64,000 nt of DNA. Source: Acidiluteibacter sp963716125. Its GTDB lineage: Bacteria; Bacteroidota; Bacteroidia; Flavobacteriales_E; Vicingaceae. The position numbers and the translations under genes were made by a program. Positions within the stretch are counted from its first letter, which is position 1, and each line of letters opens with the position of its first letter. Of the stretch, positions 36,078 through 45,266 are shown one piece after another. The notes below the pieces were generated by a model. The model saw only the letters and a list, made by a program, of their open reading frames with translations, ran no database searches and was not told the DNA's origin. The stretch spans positions 124,001 to 188,000 of the forward strand of contig OY970294.1 in NCBI GenBank assembly GCA_963716125.1. Reading direction: 5' to 3'.

Positions 36078-36998
36078 CTATTTTAAATCCAATTTAGCAG
36101 TTCCAATTTCATAGTCTTCTGCATAAATGGTAAGATTATAAATTCCTGATAAAAACGTTTCATTCTCTCCTTCTAAAGCAAAATCCAAACAAACTTTCAT
36201 AGCTTCATTCTTATAATTTACACTTTGCTTATCTGAATATACGCCTTTTTGACCTTCAAATTCAAATCTATATTCATCACTTTGTCCTTTAGATAAAATT
36301 TTTCCATCAGGAGCAATTATTCTCAAATAAAGGTTCATTTTTCCTGTTGATGTAATCTTATTTTCATCAATATCAAAACATGCTCTAATTTTATCAGATT
36401 TGCTTGCCCTATCGGTCTCCTTCCCTGTCATATCTCGCTTCACTTTAACGCCATAAGCTTGAATATTTCTAGCTCTCAATCTGGATGCTGCGGCAACTTT
36501 ACTATTTAAGCCTTCATTTTTCTCTACTAAAACTTGATTATTTTGACGCTCTTTGGTTAAATAGGTTTTAACTTCTGTGTTTTCTTGTCGAAGGCCTACG
36601 TTTAAAGTATTCAAAGAATCAATGGTTACAACGTAACCTTTCATAATAGTTCTCAAAGTCTTCGTTTCCTTTCGCAATTTATAAACGGCATAATCCTTAT
36701 CTTTTACTTTATTTAAAAGATCTTCTATTTCATTTTTTCTATTGGTCAATTCAGCTTTCATTGAATCATTATCGGTTTCCATGCCGTCCATTTCATCCAA
36801 CATTTCTTCTAACTCGGCTTGCATTTCAGTTCTCTCATCATTGAGCACTTCAATCTCTGAACCTTTAGTAGAATTTTGATTTCTTAATTCAAAATATTGC
36901 CATAATAATATAGCACATAATAGGGCTAAAACAATAACTAAAAAAATTAAAAAGTTATTTATCTTATTGTTTTTATTGTCCTTAACTGATTCTTCCAT
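36078..36998 (-). CDS. Single-pass membrane protein with coiled coil
   Basis: The 306-residue protein has one N-terminal membrane helix (about 13-34), a long charged coiled coil (about 35-185) and a C-terminal beta-rich domain (about 190-306) with an RACFDIDENKITSTGKMNLYLRI segment. The topology suggests an inner-membrane anchor with a periplasmic coiled coil. A minus-strand -7 element TACCTTTG lies at 37028-37035. It is divergent from comF. I do not recognise a function. Confidence 0.7.
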   Translation of the reverse strand: MEESVKDNKNNKINNFLIFLVIVLALLCAILLWQYFELRNQNSTKGSEIEVLNDERTEMQAELEEMLDEMDGMETDNDSMKAELTNRKNEIEDLLNKVKDKDYAVYKLRKETKTLRTIMKGYVVTIDSLNTLNVGLRQENTEVKTYLTKERQNNQVLVEKNEGLNSKVAAASRLRARNIQAYGVKVKRDMTGKETDRASKSDKIRACFDIDENKITSTGKMNLYLRIIAPDGKILSKGQSDEYRFEFEGQKGVYSDKQSVNYKNEAMKVCLDFALEGENETFLSGIYNLTIYAEDYEIGTAKLDLK

Positions 36999-37027
36999 GA
37001 AAGTTGATTATATTTATTGAACGAAGT

Positions 37028-37035
37028 CAAAGGTA
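37028..37035 (-). promoter_or_regulatory. Promoter -7 element of the coiled-coil gene
   Basis: Read on the minus strand this is TACCTTTG, an exact TAnnTTTG match 30 bases before the start at 36998. It overlaps the likely 5' end of the divergent comF gene. Confidence 0.45.
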
Positions 37036-37043
37036 ATTTTATT

Positions 37044-37754
37044 TTGAAGTCAAAAAAAATATCAAAAGGTTTTTTATTAAAAGGAATTAACAATTTGTTT
37101 TTTCCTAATAACTGTGCTGCGTGCAGTAGGAATTTATTAAAAAATGAGCATTTAATATGTCTCAAATGTCTTGAAAAATTACCTTATACCAATAATCACT
37201 TGGTAAAAGAAAATGAAATGGAAAAAATCCTTTGGGGAAGAATTTCAATTGAATCTGCCTATGCCCTATTGTATTTTTTAAAGAAAAGTAAAACACAATC
37301 TATATTACATCAACTTAAATATAAAGGCAATAAAGAAATAGGAGTACTTATGGGAAATTTATTGGGTGAAAAACTTCAATCCATACAAATTAAGGATAAA
37401 ATTGATCTCATTCTCCCCTTACCCATTCATCCGCTCAAAGCTTTAAAAAGAGGATATAATCAAAGTGATTTTTTTGCTCAAGGGTTATCTGAAAGTCTTC
37501 ATATAGATTGGGATGATAAGGCTATTATTAAGTCTATTCATACAGAAAGTCAAACTAAAAAAAACAGATATAATCGTTGGCAAAATGTAGAAGAAACTTT
37601 TGAAGTCACTAAAAGTGAATTTCTAAAAAATAAGCACATTTTATTAGTGGATGATGTGTTGACAACAGGCTCTACATTAGAAGCCTGTGGACAAAAATTA
37701 CTAAAAATAGAAGGTGTAAAAATTTCTATAGCTACAATTGCTGTTACTGTTTAA
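37044..37754 (+). CDS. comF: ComF-family phosphoribosyltransferase
   Basis: The protein is about 236 residues. An N-terminal zinc-ribbon has two Cys pairs (NNCAACSRN and LICLKCLE), and a C-terminal type I phosphoribosyltransferase domain has the PRPP loop HILLVDDVLTTGSTL. ComF proteins act in DNA uptake or processing in some bacteria; the substrate is unknown. There is no ATG before the zinc ribbon. TTG at 37044 (LKSKKISKG) is preferred, with TTG at 37017 as the alternative, which would overlap the divergent promoter. Confidence 0.85.
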   Translation: MKSKKISKGFLLKGINNLFFPNNCAACSRNLLKNEHLICLKCLEKLPYTNNHLVKENEMEKILWGRISIESAYALLYFLKKSKTQSILHQLKYKGNKEIGVLMGNLLGEKLQSIQIKDKIDLILPLPIHPLKALKRGYNQSDFFAQGLSESLHIDWDDKAIIKSIHTESQTKKNRYNRWQNVEETFEVTKSEFLKNKHILLVDDVLTTGSTLEACGQKLLKIEGVKISIATIAVTV

Positions 37755-37781
37755 TTGTTTTTTATCTTCGTTAAAAAATTA

Positions 37782-38870
37782 ATGGAAATAATAGAAACAA
37801 TTAATCCAATATATTTATACACAATAAGGGTGCTATCCCTTTTAGTATTATTGCTTTCTGCCTTGCCATTAGTTAGAAAAGATTATTGGATTTTTAGAAT
37901 CTGTGAATTCCCAAGGTTTCAGAAGTTAATCATCAATCTCCTATTTCTTACACTCTATTTATTTTTTTATAAGCTATTTGTACAAATAGATTTTGTAATT
38001 ATTGGTTTGCTTATTATCAACTTTTTTTATCTTACTTATCAGGTATATCCATATTTACCCATTGCTAAGAAACAGGTAATTGATGCGGATAAAAATCAGA
38101 AAAAATCAATTTCTTTATTGGTTAGTAATGTATATCAATACAATAGAAAAAGTAAAAAACTTACCGATTTAGTTCAAAAAGAAAAAGCAGATGTGGTTAT
38201 TTTACTTGAAACAGATCAATGGTGGAAAAATGAATGTTTGACTGCATTTGGAAATCAATACAAATACCAATTACTACAAGATCAAGAAGATACTTATGGG
38301 ATGCTATTTTTTTCAAAGTTTGAATTAGAAAATCCACAATTAAAGTATTTAATTTCAGATCATATACCGTCTATTGAAACTAATTTAATTTTAGAAGATA
38401 ATAGAAGAGTGAAATTATATTCTATTCATCCTGAACCACCAACTCCCACTCAAAGTAAAACTTCTACAGAAAGAGATGCTGAAATTTTATTAGTAGGAGA
38501 TAAAGCTAAAAATGATAAATTACCTGTGATTGTTGCTGGAGATTTGAATGATGTAGCTTGGAGTTTTTCTACTGATTTGTTTCTGAAAACAAGCGGATTA
38601 TTAGATGCTAGAAGAGGTAGAGGCTTTTACAGCACATTCCACGCTAAAAATCCATTTTTTAGGTGGCCGCTAGATCATGTATTTTGTTCGGAACATTTTA
38701 GATTAGTCAAAATTAAAAGAATGCCTGCTATTAACTCAGATCATTTTCCTATTTATATTGAATTGTATCTTAGTGAAGAAAAGGAAAATGGAGACAAAAT
38801 GACGGCTTCAAAAGAAGAAAAAGCTACGAAGCAAGAAAAAATACAAAATGGTAAAGATTTAAATGATTAG
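37782..38870 (+). CDS. Membrane-anchored endonuclease/exonuclease/phosphatase family protein
   Basis: From the ATG at 37782 it has 362 residues. Three N-terminal hydrophobic segments (about residues 10-100) precede an EEP domain, with the metal Glu in VILLETDQWW, VAGDLNDVAWS near the centre, and the terminal NSDHFPI. EEP proteins cleave phosphodiesters or phosphomonoesters in nucleic acids or lipids; the membrane anchor argues for an extracytoplasmic or lipid substrate. The C-terminal tail is Lys/Glu-rich. It follows comF closely. Confidence 0.82.
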   Translation: MEIIETINPIYLYTIRVLSLLVLLLSALPLVRKDYWIFRICEFPRFQKLIINLLFLTLYLFFYKLFVQIDFVIIGLLIINFFYLTYQVYPYLPIAKKQVIDADKNQKKSISLLVSNVYQYNRKSKKLTDLVQKEKADVVILLETDQWWKNECLTAFGNQYKYQLLQDQEDTYGMLFFSKFELENPQLKYLISDHIPSIETNLILEDNRRVKLYSIHPEPPTPTQSKTSTERDAEILLVGDKAKNDKLPVIVAGDLNDVAWSFSTDLFLKTSGLLDARRGRGFYSTFHAKNPFFRWPLDHVFCSEHFRLVKIKRMPAINSDHFPIYIELYLSEEKENGDKMTASKEEKATKQEKIQNGKDLND

Positions 38871-38905
38871 TAAACAGATGCAATAATTCCTTTATTCTGA
38901 TTGTT

Positions 38906-38913
38906 TACTTTTG
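38906..38913 (+). promoter_or_regulatory. Promoter -7 element before the methionine sulfoxide reductase
   Basis: TACTTTTG is an exact TAnnTTTG match, 19 bases before the ATG at 38933. It would start a transcript covering the reductase, Ig-like lipoprotein and M2 peptidase genes. Confidence 0.55.
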
Positions 38914-38932
38914 TCTTTTAAAATATTAATAA

Positions 38933-39415
38933 ATGAGTGAAACCTTAAGTATCGACATCAATTTGTCAAAAACACAAATTTATGAAGCATTAGTTCCGCA
39001 AATAAAGGCGTTAATTAATGGTGAAACTGATACCATTGCAAATATTTCAAATATAGTAGCGGCTTTAAAGCAAACATTTGGCTTCTTTTGGGTTGGAGTT
39101 TATTTTGTAAAAGATAATGAGTTGGTTTTAGGCCCATTTCAAGGACCGATAGCTTGCACTAGAATAAAAAAAGGAAAAGGGGTTTGTGGTACCGTTTGGG
39201 AAAAAAGACAAACAATAATTGTAGAAAATGTGGCTGAATTTCCAGGTCATATTGCTTGCAATTCTGCTTCAAAATCTGAAATAGTTTTGCCTGCCTTTAA
39301 AAATGAAGAAGTTTTTTTAGTTTTAGATATTGATAGCGACCAACTTTCTGAATTCGACTCAACTGATAGAAAGTATTTAGAAGAAGTAATTGCAATTATT
39401 CAAGAAGTTATTTAA
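38933..39415 (+). CDS. msrC: Free methionine-(R)-sulfoxide reductase (GAF domain)
   Basis: This enzyme reduces free L-methionine-(R)-sulfoxide to methionine, part of oxidative-damage repair. The 160-residue single GAF domain carries the three fRMsr cysteines, C75 (PIACTRI), C85 (KGVCGTVW) and C109 (GHIACNSAS), and the signature FPGHIACNSASKSEIVLP. These separate it from sensory GAF domains. It lies 5 bases upstream of the Ig-like lipoprotein. Confidence 0.93.
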   Translation: MSETLSIDINLSKTQIYEALVPQIKALINGETDTIANISNIVAALKQTFGFFWVGVYFVKDNELVLGPFQGPIACTRIKKGKGVCGTVWEKRQTIIVENVAEFPGHIACNSASKSEIVLPAFKNEEVFLVLDIDSDQLSEFDSTDRKYLEEVIAIIQEVI

Positions 39416-39420
39416 AAAGA

Positions 39421-41019
39421 ATGGTATACAAAAAAACGATATATTTCTTTATTATACTCATTTTATCTGCTTGTGCTCAAGTGGTATCTCCTACTGGTGG
39501 TGAAAGAGATACGGAAGCACCAAAAGTTATAAAAACTACTCCTAATGCGGCAAGTACCAATTTTAATGTAAAGGAAATAGTTATTGAATTTGACGAATAT
39601 ATTCAATTAGCCAATTTAAGTGAAGAATTAACTATTTCTCCACCTATGAAGAATAAACCAGACGTACTTCTGAAGGGAAAACAATTGATTATAAAAATAG
39701 AAGATACTTTATTAGAGAATACAACCTATAGTATCAACTTTGGAAATGCCATTAAGGATAACCACGAAGGGAATATATTAGATGGTTATAAATATGCATT
39801 TTCTACTGGCGATCAAATTGATACACTGAAAGCTAGTGGACTAGTTTTAGATGCTTTTACACTTGATCCAAAAGAAAAATATACAGTGATGCTATATGCC
39901 AATCCTTATGATTCAATTGTATATAAGGATTTACCAAGGTATATTAGTAGAACTTCAAAAAATGGTGAATTTACTTTCGAAAATATCAAAGAAGGAGAAT
40001 ATCTCCTTTTTGCATTAGACGACAAAAACAGAAACTCACTTTTTGATTTACCCAATGAAAACATTGCTTTTCAAAATGATTTAGTAAGTATAAAAGGGGA
40101 TGTTTCCAATTTGAGAATTTATAGCTTTTTGGAAGATAAAACAAAACAATTTTTAAAACAAGGTAACTATAAGGATGGAAAATTAATTTTGATATTCAAC
40201 AAACCAACTGACTCTGTTACTTTAAACCCAATAGACGCTAATTTTAAATACGATTGGTTCAAAAAAGTCAGCAATGAAAAAGGGGATACCATTCAGTTTT
40301 ATTTTCTGATTCCCGACAGCACTACTTTTTCTTCTGAAATTATTTTAGATGGCAAAGTTTCTGATACCTTGAAATTGACTGTTAATATTCCAAAAGATAT
40401 TGCTAGCTTATTAAGCATCAAAAATAATATTCCCTTTGGTCAATTCAATGTAAGTAAACCACTTATATTAAATTTTACGCGACCCATTGATACCCTTCAA
40501 AAAGATAAAATTGTGGTGTTGAAAGATTCGATTAGCCAAGAATTTAACCTCAGCTTTATTGATACCTTACACACTAAATTAAAGTTTGATATCAATATAA
40601 AAGAAGAGAGTAATTATGAGATTTTAATTTTGCCAAGAGCCATCACAGATATTTACAATAGAACCACAGATACAATTAGCTCTAAATTTACAACAACTTC
40701 TTATACCGATTATGGAAACTTGGAAGTCCAAATTTCTAATCTGGATAGTAATTATAGCTCCAATTTTATCCTTCAATTATTATCGAAAGATAAAAAAGTG
40801 GTTCAAGAAAGAACAGTAGAGAATAAAGAAATAGTTCAGTTTAAATACATAGAACCTAACTCCTATTTATTAAAAGTAATTTTTGATGAAAATAAAAATG
40901 GCAAGTGGGATGTAGGAAATTTTTGGGAGAAAAAAAATGCAGAAAAAGTAGCACTTTACATAGAAGAATTAAATATTAGAGCAAATTGGGATAAAAAAAT
41001 CAATTGGCAAATAAAATAA
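39421..41019 (+). CDS. Ig-like (Big_5) domain lipoprotein
   Basis: The protein has 532 residues with the lipobox LSAC (Cys 18), followed by VSPTGGERDTEAPKV, the start of a bacterial Ig-like domain (about 33-135) with TYSINFGNAIKDNHEGN. Further beta-rich segments include a DDKNRNSLFD stretch and a late DENKNGKWDVG stretch, both resembling Ca-binding-like loops. The family is common in Bacteroidota and unassigned in function. It lies in a run with the reductase and the M2 peptidase. Confidence 0.8.
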   Translation: MVYKKTIYFFIILILSACAQVVSPTGGERDTEAPKVIKTTPNAASTNFNVKEIVIEFDEYIQLANLSEELTISPPMKNKPDVLLKGKQLIIKIEDTLLENTTYSINFGNAIKDNHEGNILDGYKYAFSTGDQIDTLKASGLVLDAFTLDPKEKYTVMLYANPYDSIVYKDLPRYISRTSKNGEFTFENIKEGEYLLFALDDKNRNSLFDLPNENIAFQNDLVSIKGDVSNLRIYSFLEDKTKQFLKQGNYKDGKLILIFNKPTDSVTLNPIDANFKYDWFKKVSNEKGDTIQFYFLIPDSTTFSSEIILDGKVSDTLKLTVNIPKDIASLLSIKNNIPFGQFNVSKPLILNFTRPIDTLQKDKIVVLKDSISQEFNLSFIDTLHTKLKFDINIKEESNYEILILPRAITDIYNRTTDTISSKFTTTSYTDYGNLEVQISNLDSNYSSNFILQLLSKDKKVVQERTVENKEIVQFKYIEPNSYLLKVIFDENKNGKWDVGNFWEKKNAEKVALYIEELNIRANWDKKINWQIK

Positions 41020-41037
41020 CATTATAAATAACAGCAT

Positions 41038-42855
41038 ATGAAAAGATTATTAACTGGGACTTTACTATTAGCAATAATAGCTTGTCAACCAAAAACAGAA
41101 GAAGAAACTCAAAAAGTAGATAAAATAACTACAGAAGTAGATTCTTTTTTAAATGGTTACAACCAAAAATATCAGGAGTTATATTATAACTCATCAAAAG
41201 CGCAATGGACATTGAATACACATATAGTGGAAGGAGACACTATTACTTCTAAAATAGCGGAAGAGGCTGATAGTCTATATGCTGCATTTACAGGAAGTGA
41301 GGCAAATATTAATGCATGCAAAAATTATTTAGAACAAAAGGATAAGTTGAACGATTTGCAAAAAAGACAGTTGGAAACTATTTTATACAATGCCGGAAGT
41401 AACCCTGCGGTAGCCGGCGATTTGGTTCAAAAAAGAATTAAAGCTGAGAATAAGCAAACAGAATTGCTTTTTGGATTTGATACTCAACTAAATGGAAAAT
41501 CAATTAGTGGTAATGAAATAGATGATATTTTAAAATCATCTACAAATTTGGTGGAACGTCAAAAAGCTTGGGAAGCGAGTAAAGAGGTAGGAACAACGCT
41601 TAAAGATGGCTTAAGTAATTTACAGGATTTGAGAAATAAGACTGTTCAAGCATTAGGATATGAAGACTATTTCGACTATCAAGTTTCGGCTTATGGAATG
41701 AGTAAAAAAGAATTGATGGATGTTTGTCAAGACATGATAAAGGATATGTGGCCATTGTACAGAGAGTTACATACTTGGGCGAGGTATACTTTAGCTGAAA
41801 AGTACAAGCAAGAAGTGCCTGATATGTTGCCGGCACATTGGTTACCAAATAGATGGGGACAAGAATGGGGAGGATTGGTAGAAATAGAAGGAACAGACTT
41901 GGATAAAGTATTAGAGCCTAAAGGTGCTGAATGGATTGTAAAAGAAGGCGAAAACTTTTATAAAAGTATAGGATTTGATGCATTGCCAAATTCATTTTAT
42001 GAAAAATCTAGTTTGTATCCAGCTCCTAAAGATGCAGATTATAAGAAAAACTCACATGCATCAGCTTGGCATTTAGATTTAGATAAAGATGTGCGTTCAT
42101 TGATGAGTGTGACACCTACCACAAGATGGTGGGGAACAGTTTTACATGAATTAGGACATATTTATTACTTTATGGAATATTCCAATCCAGATGTGCCAAT
42201 GGTTTTAAGAGAAGGTGCTAACAGAGCTTATCATGAAGCAATGGGAAGTTTAATAGGCTTGGCGGCTATGCAAAAACCATTTTTGGTGGATAGAGGCTTA
42301 ATAGATAGCACTGTAACTACAGATGCTACTCAAACTTTATTATCTGAAGCATTAGACTTTGTAGTTTTAATACCTTGGGGCGCAGGTGTAATGACAGAGT
42401 TTGAGCACGACTTATATGCTAATAATTTACCTAAAAATCAGTACAATAAAAAGTGGTGGGAATTGAAGAAAAAATACCAAGGAATTGTTCCACCGACTGA
42501 AAGAGGGGAGGAATATTGTGATGCAGCGTCAAAAACTCATATTAACAATGATGCGGCACAATATTATGATTATGCTATGAGTAATATTTTATTATTTCAA
42601 TTTCACGAGCATATTGCTACCAAAATTTTAAAGCAAGATCCTCACGCAACTAATTATTATGGAAATAAAGAAGTAGGTGCATTTCTTAAAAAGCTGATGT
42701 ATCCTGGCGCTACTGTAGATTGGAGAGTACATTTAAAGGAAAACTTAGGCGAAGAAATGTCTGCTAAGGCAATGGTCAATTATTTTGCTCCATTAATGGA
42801 CTATCTGAAAAAACAAAATGAAGGCAGAAAATATACTTTGCCTGAAAATATTTGA
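41038..42855 (+). CDS. M2-family (ACE-like) metallopeptidase lipoprotein
   Basis: This 605-residue zinc peptidase of the angiotensin-converting-enzyme family releases dipeptides from peptide C-termini. A lipoprotein signal has Cys 16 (AIIAC). The zinc site HELGH spans 370-374 (H370, E371, H374), with the third ligand E400 in YHEAMGSL. The mature length matches bacterial single-domain ACE homologues. It probably acts in the periplasm or at the outer membrane in peptide scavenging. Confidence 0.93.
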   Translation: MKRLLTGTLLLAIIACQPKTEEETQKVDKITTEVDSFLNGYNQKYQELYYNSSKAQWTLNTHIVEGDTITSKIAEEADSLYAAFTGSEANINACKNYLEQKDKLNDLQKRQLETILYNAGSNPAVAGDLVQKRIKAENKQTELLFGFDTQLNGKSISGNEIDDILKSSTNLVERQKAWEASKEVGTTLKDGLSNLQDLRNKTVQALGYEDYFDYQVSAYGMSKKELMDVCQDMIKDMWPLYRELHTWARYTLAEKYKQEVPDMLPAHWLPNRWGQEWGGLVEIEGTDLDKVLEPKGAEWIVKEGENFYKSIGFDALPNSFYEKSSLYPAPKDADYKKNSHASAWHLDLDKDVRSLMSVTPTTRWWGTVLHELGHIYYFMEYSNPDVPMVLREGANRAYHEAMGSLIGLAAMQKPFLVDRGLIDSTVTTDATQTLLSEALDFVVLIPWGAGVMTEFEHDLYANNLPKNQYNKKWWELKKKYQGIVPPTERGEEYCDAASKTHINNDAAQYYDYAMSNILLFQFHEHIATKILKQDPHATNYYGNKEVGAFLKKLMYPGATVDWRVHLKENLGEEMSAKAMVNYFAPLMDYLKKQNEGRKYTLPENI

Positions 42856-42976
42856 TTAAAATCAATAAATAATGGGTGCTAAAAGCAATTGATTACCCAT
42901 TACTTATTAGATTTGTTAATTGGTTTTCAATAGATTGTGGCGAATATTCAATGGTTAAAATTATTTAAGTCATAAA

Positions 42977-43023
42977 ATCACGTGATGCAATCCCCCAGTT
43001 CCCGCGCGATTGCATCGCGTGAT
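42977..43023. repeat. Inverted repeat, 16-bp arms
   Basis: The arm 42977-42992 pairs with 43008-43023 at 15 of 16 positions around a 15-base GC-rich loop. The arms contain GCGATGCAATC. No T-tract follows, so a simple terminator is unlikely; a REP-like element fits better. Confidence 0.75.
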
Positions 43024-43160
43024 AGATAAAAGTTAATTTAATCCTTCACTCAAAGATATTTATTTTAATTCAACAAATTGGTTAATTTAGAAAGCAATAG
43101 AATGGATTGTCAGCTTTATTTTCTTATAACCAATTCATTCAAAATAATACCCGTTCTTCC

Positions 43161-43192
43161 TTTTCACCGCAGAGGCGCAAAGAACGCAAAGA
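43161..43192. repeat. Common intergenic repeat tract (GCAGAGGCGCAAAG type)
   Basis: The stretch CACCGCAGAGGCGCAAAG followed by AACGCAAAG resembles a widely dispersed Bacteroidota intergenic sequence. It is recognised from memory of similar tracts; only one copy lies in the window. Confidence 0.4.
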
Positions 43193-43208
43193 CATTTATC
43201 TTTATAAA

Positions 43209-43583
43209 TTATACATCTGCCTTTCTAAGGCTACAAAAAGAAGTTGGATTAAAAATTAAAAACCACCCAATTCCTATTAAAATAAAAACTACATCCCAAG
43301 GATCAGCAATAAAATTATTCGACAATAAAGGCAGTAATCCTTCTGAAAAAGCAATTAATACGATGGCTGAGATGATGACTTCTATCAGTTGGAAGTGAGC
43401 TTGATTAAAAAATAATTTTCTTTCATATTGCATAATTGGTACTGCTAAAGCACCCAAACAAAAAGGATCTAAATAGGCATCTAAGATTGGGAGATTAATC
43501 TGAAATCCCTTTTGTATAATTTGGTGTACAAGGAATAAAATTGCAGGTAAAAGAAAGCTATAATTTATAAATGCTTTTTTCAT
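43209..43583 (-). CDS. Small membrane protein, annotated in relatives as magnesium citrate transporter-like
   Basis: The 124-residue protein has about three or four hydrophobic segments and the motifs INLPILDAYLDPFCLGA and DPWDVVFILIG, shared with a small Bacteroidota family often labelled as a magnesium-citrate secondary transporter. That label is weakly founded. The last residues (SFCSLRKADV) run into repeat-like DNA and may not be original. Its start overlaps the preceding gene's stop (ATGA), suggesting coupling. Confidence 0.6.
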   Translation of the reverse strand: MKKAFINYSFLLPAILFLVHQIIQKGFQINLPILDAYLDPFCLGALAVPIMQYERKLFFNQAHFQLIEVIISAIVLIAFSEGLLPLLSNNFIADPWDVVFILIGIGWFLIFNPTSFCSLRKADV

Positions 43584-43804
43584 AAAGCCATTGCAATAAC
43601 AAATAAAAAAATGACAATTAATACTGGACTAAAAATGACGAGCAAAATTATTCCAGCGAGTCGAATTCCAATTTTCTTAAAAATTGTAAGCGTTGAATCC
43701 TCCTCTTTTATTTTGGCTTTTTGGTTCCACCAATCAAAAATATCTTTTGCGCCTGAAGCAGCTTTTGGTTCTTTTTGCTGATCGTTTTCCTTTTTAATAT
43801 CCAT
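43580..43804 (-). CDS. Small single-pass membrane protein
   Basis: From the ATG at 43804 it has 74 residues: a charged N-terminal half (MDIKKENDQQKEPKAASGAK, then FDWWNQKAK) and a C-terminal hydrophobic helix (about 47-72). A longer frame to 43846 has only a TTG start. It ends in an ATGA overlap with the next gene. Unknown function. Confidence 0.5.
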   Translation of the reverse strand: MDIKKENDQQKEPKAASGAKDIFDWWNQKAKIKEEDSTLTIFKKIGIRLAGIILLVIFSPVLIVIFLFVIAMAL

Positions 43805-43853
43805 TCCTTTTGCAAACAAAGCAATTTTTAATTTAACAAGTGTCAAATGATGC

Positions 43854-45044
43854 TTAATACATCAATCCAAATAACCATAATGGAATTTTTTTACCTGTAG
43901 ATAATTCTAAATTATCCGCGGCTATAAATGCATTTTTTACACCATCTATTTGTTTGAATTTTTTATCTTTCCCTCCTACTTCAAAGGTGTATTTATAATC
44001 TATCAAAAAATCTCCTTTTGGCGGGCTACTTAATTCGTGCGCTACTTTCAACTGATTGAAAAAGAAAGTTTCTCTAGCATTGCCTATGGCTAATGTATCA
44101 GATAATGCAAAAGCTTGATTACTATTATTTAAATAAATTTTTTCGGGCTTATTTAATTGACTCATTCCTTTGGTACTGCTGTATAATAATTGAATTAAAT
44201 CTGCTTTTTCTAACAATCTCAAATAACGCATAAATGATTCTCTCGAAATACCTACTTTTTCGCTCAGTTGTTTTACATTTGGTTTAAAAGGAACTAATTG
44301 AGAAATAATAGCCAACATTTTTTTGATATTGTGAACCGCTGAATAATCTATAGCATGTACCACCGGAATATCTACTTCAATTATGGTATTGATAATCTGT
44401 CTAATTTTTTGGTGGTAATTATCTTCATCTTCCATAAAAAACGGATAAAAACCGTTGCTTAAATAAGTTTGAAAATGTTGCAGTGGCTTAAATTTTAGAT
44501 TTAATTCTGATGCAATTTTTTCATGATTTTTGATGATATCCGTTAGTTTTAATACTGATATTTTTGTCTTAGTTTTTAATTGCAAATACTCCCGAAACGA
44601 CAATCCATTCATATTGTAAAATAACGCTCTTCGACTTAAATCGCCTTCAGATTTTAAAATTTCTGTGGTAGATGAACCTGAAATTCGCAATTGCAATTCA
44701 GGTAAATTGTCATAGATATTTTTGATTGCGAGAGACCAATTTGGATATTTTTGAACTTCATCTAAATATAAAATTCTTCCTCCTTTTTGAACATATTCCT
44801 CCGCAAAATCAACTAAATCATGCGTACTAAAATAAAGACTATCTAAACTTACATAGGCTGCTTGCTGAACAGGTAGATTTAAGCTTTTTAGATGCTGAAT
44901 AAATAAGGTTGTTTTACCTACTCCTCTTGCTCCTGTTAATACCAATAATTGTGTATTCCAATTGATTGTATTAAATATATACCTTTCAAAATCAATATCT
45001 AATCGACTTACCTTTCGTATTGACCAATTTAAAACAGATTCCAT
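43854..45044 (-). CDS. AAA ATPase with DUF4143 domain
   Basis: The 396-residue protein has Walker A GARGVGKT (38-45), Walker B RILYLDEVQ (90-98, with D95/E96), a central winged-helix-like segment (KQLSEKVGISRESFMRYLRLLEKADLI) and a C-terminal DUF4143 region with a nuclease-like pattern (DFLIDYKYTFEVGGK). This is a common prokaryotic AAA_14 family of unknown role, often accessory and variable between strains. It has its own minus-strand -7 element at 45094-45101. Confidence 0.88.
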   Translation of the reverse strand: MESVLNWSIRKVSRLDIDFERYIFNTINWNTQLLVLTGARGVGKTTLFIQHLKSLNLPVQQAAYVSLDSLYFSTHDLVDFAEEYVQKGGRILYLDEVQKYPNWSLAIKNIYDNLPELQLRISGSSTTEILKSEGDLSRRALFYNMNGLSFREYLQLKTKTKISVLKLTDIIKNHEKIASELNLKFKPLQHFQTYLSNGFYPFFMEDEDNYHQKIRQIINTIIEVDIPVVHAIDYSAVHNIKKMLAIISQLVPFKPNVKQLSEKVGISRESFMRYLRLLEKADLIQLLYSSTKGMSQLNKPEKIYLNNSNQAFALSDTLAIGNARETFFFNQLKVAHELSSPPKGDFLIDYKYTFEVGGKDKKFKQIDGVKNAFIAADNLELSTGKKIPLWLFGLMY

Positions 45045-45093
45045 TATATTAAAAATTAAGTATAGAATTCAGTATTCTGTCAACTCTACATTA

Positions 45094-45101
45094 CAAATAT
45101 A
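45094..45101 (-). promoter_or_regulatory. Promoter -7 element of the AAA ATPase gene
   Basis: On the minus strand this reads TATATTTG, an exact TAnnTTTG match, 49 bases before the start at 45044. A minus-strand TTTG lies at 45126-45129. Confidence 0.45.
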
Positions 45102-45266
45102 CTATTTTTTGTCATGCTGATATAACAAATTTAATCAATTTTGTAATATTGAGTTTACATTTTTAGTGTAAATTGCGATTTCTATGTTGCAAAATTACTT
45201 AGATCGGTATAAATAACTCCATTGAAAGTAGAAATTCATTTATTAATTTAGCATTTTAGAATAATA

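Larger units (their letters stand above)
42856..43208. other. Intergenic region with an inverted repeat and a repeat tract
   Basis: This is convergent space between the M2 peptidase and the minus-strand membrane genes. It holds a long inverted repeat (42977-43023) and a repeat tract (43161-43192). A plus-strand open frame from 43078 overlaps these and the gene on the other strand and is not supported. Confidence 0.6.

Noticed and set aside
37755..37781. Upstream extension of the EEP-family gene from a TTG at 37755
   Set aside because: The extension begins one base after the comF stop and adds residues with no conserved look; the ATG at 37782 gives a normal start.
43078..43398. 106-codon plus-strand ORF
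   Set aside because: It begins with TTG, crosses a repeat tract and runs antisense to the better supported membrane protein gene at 43209-43583.
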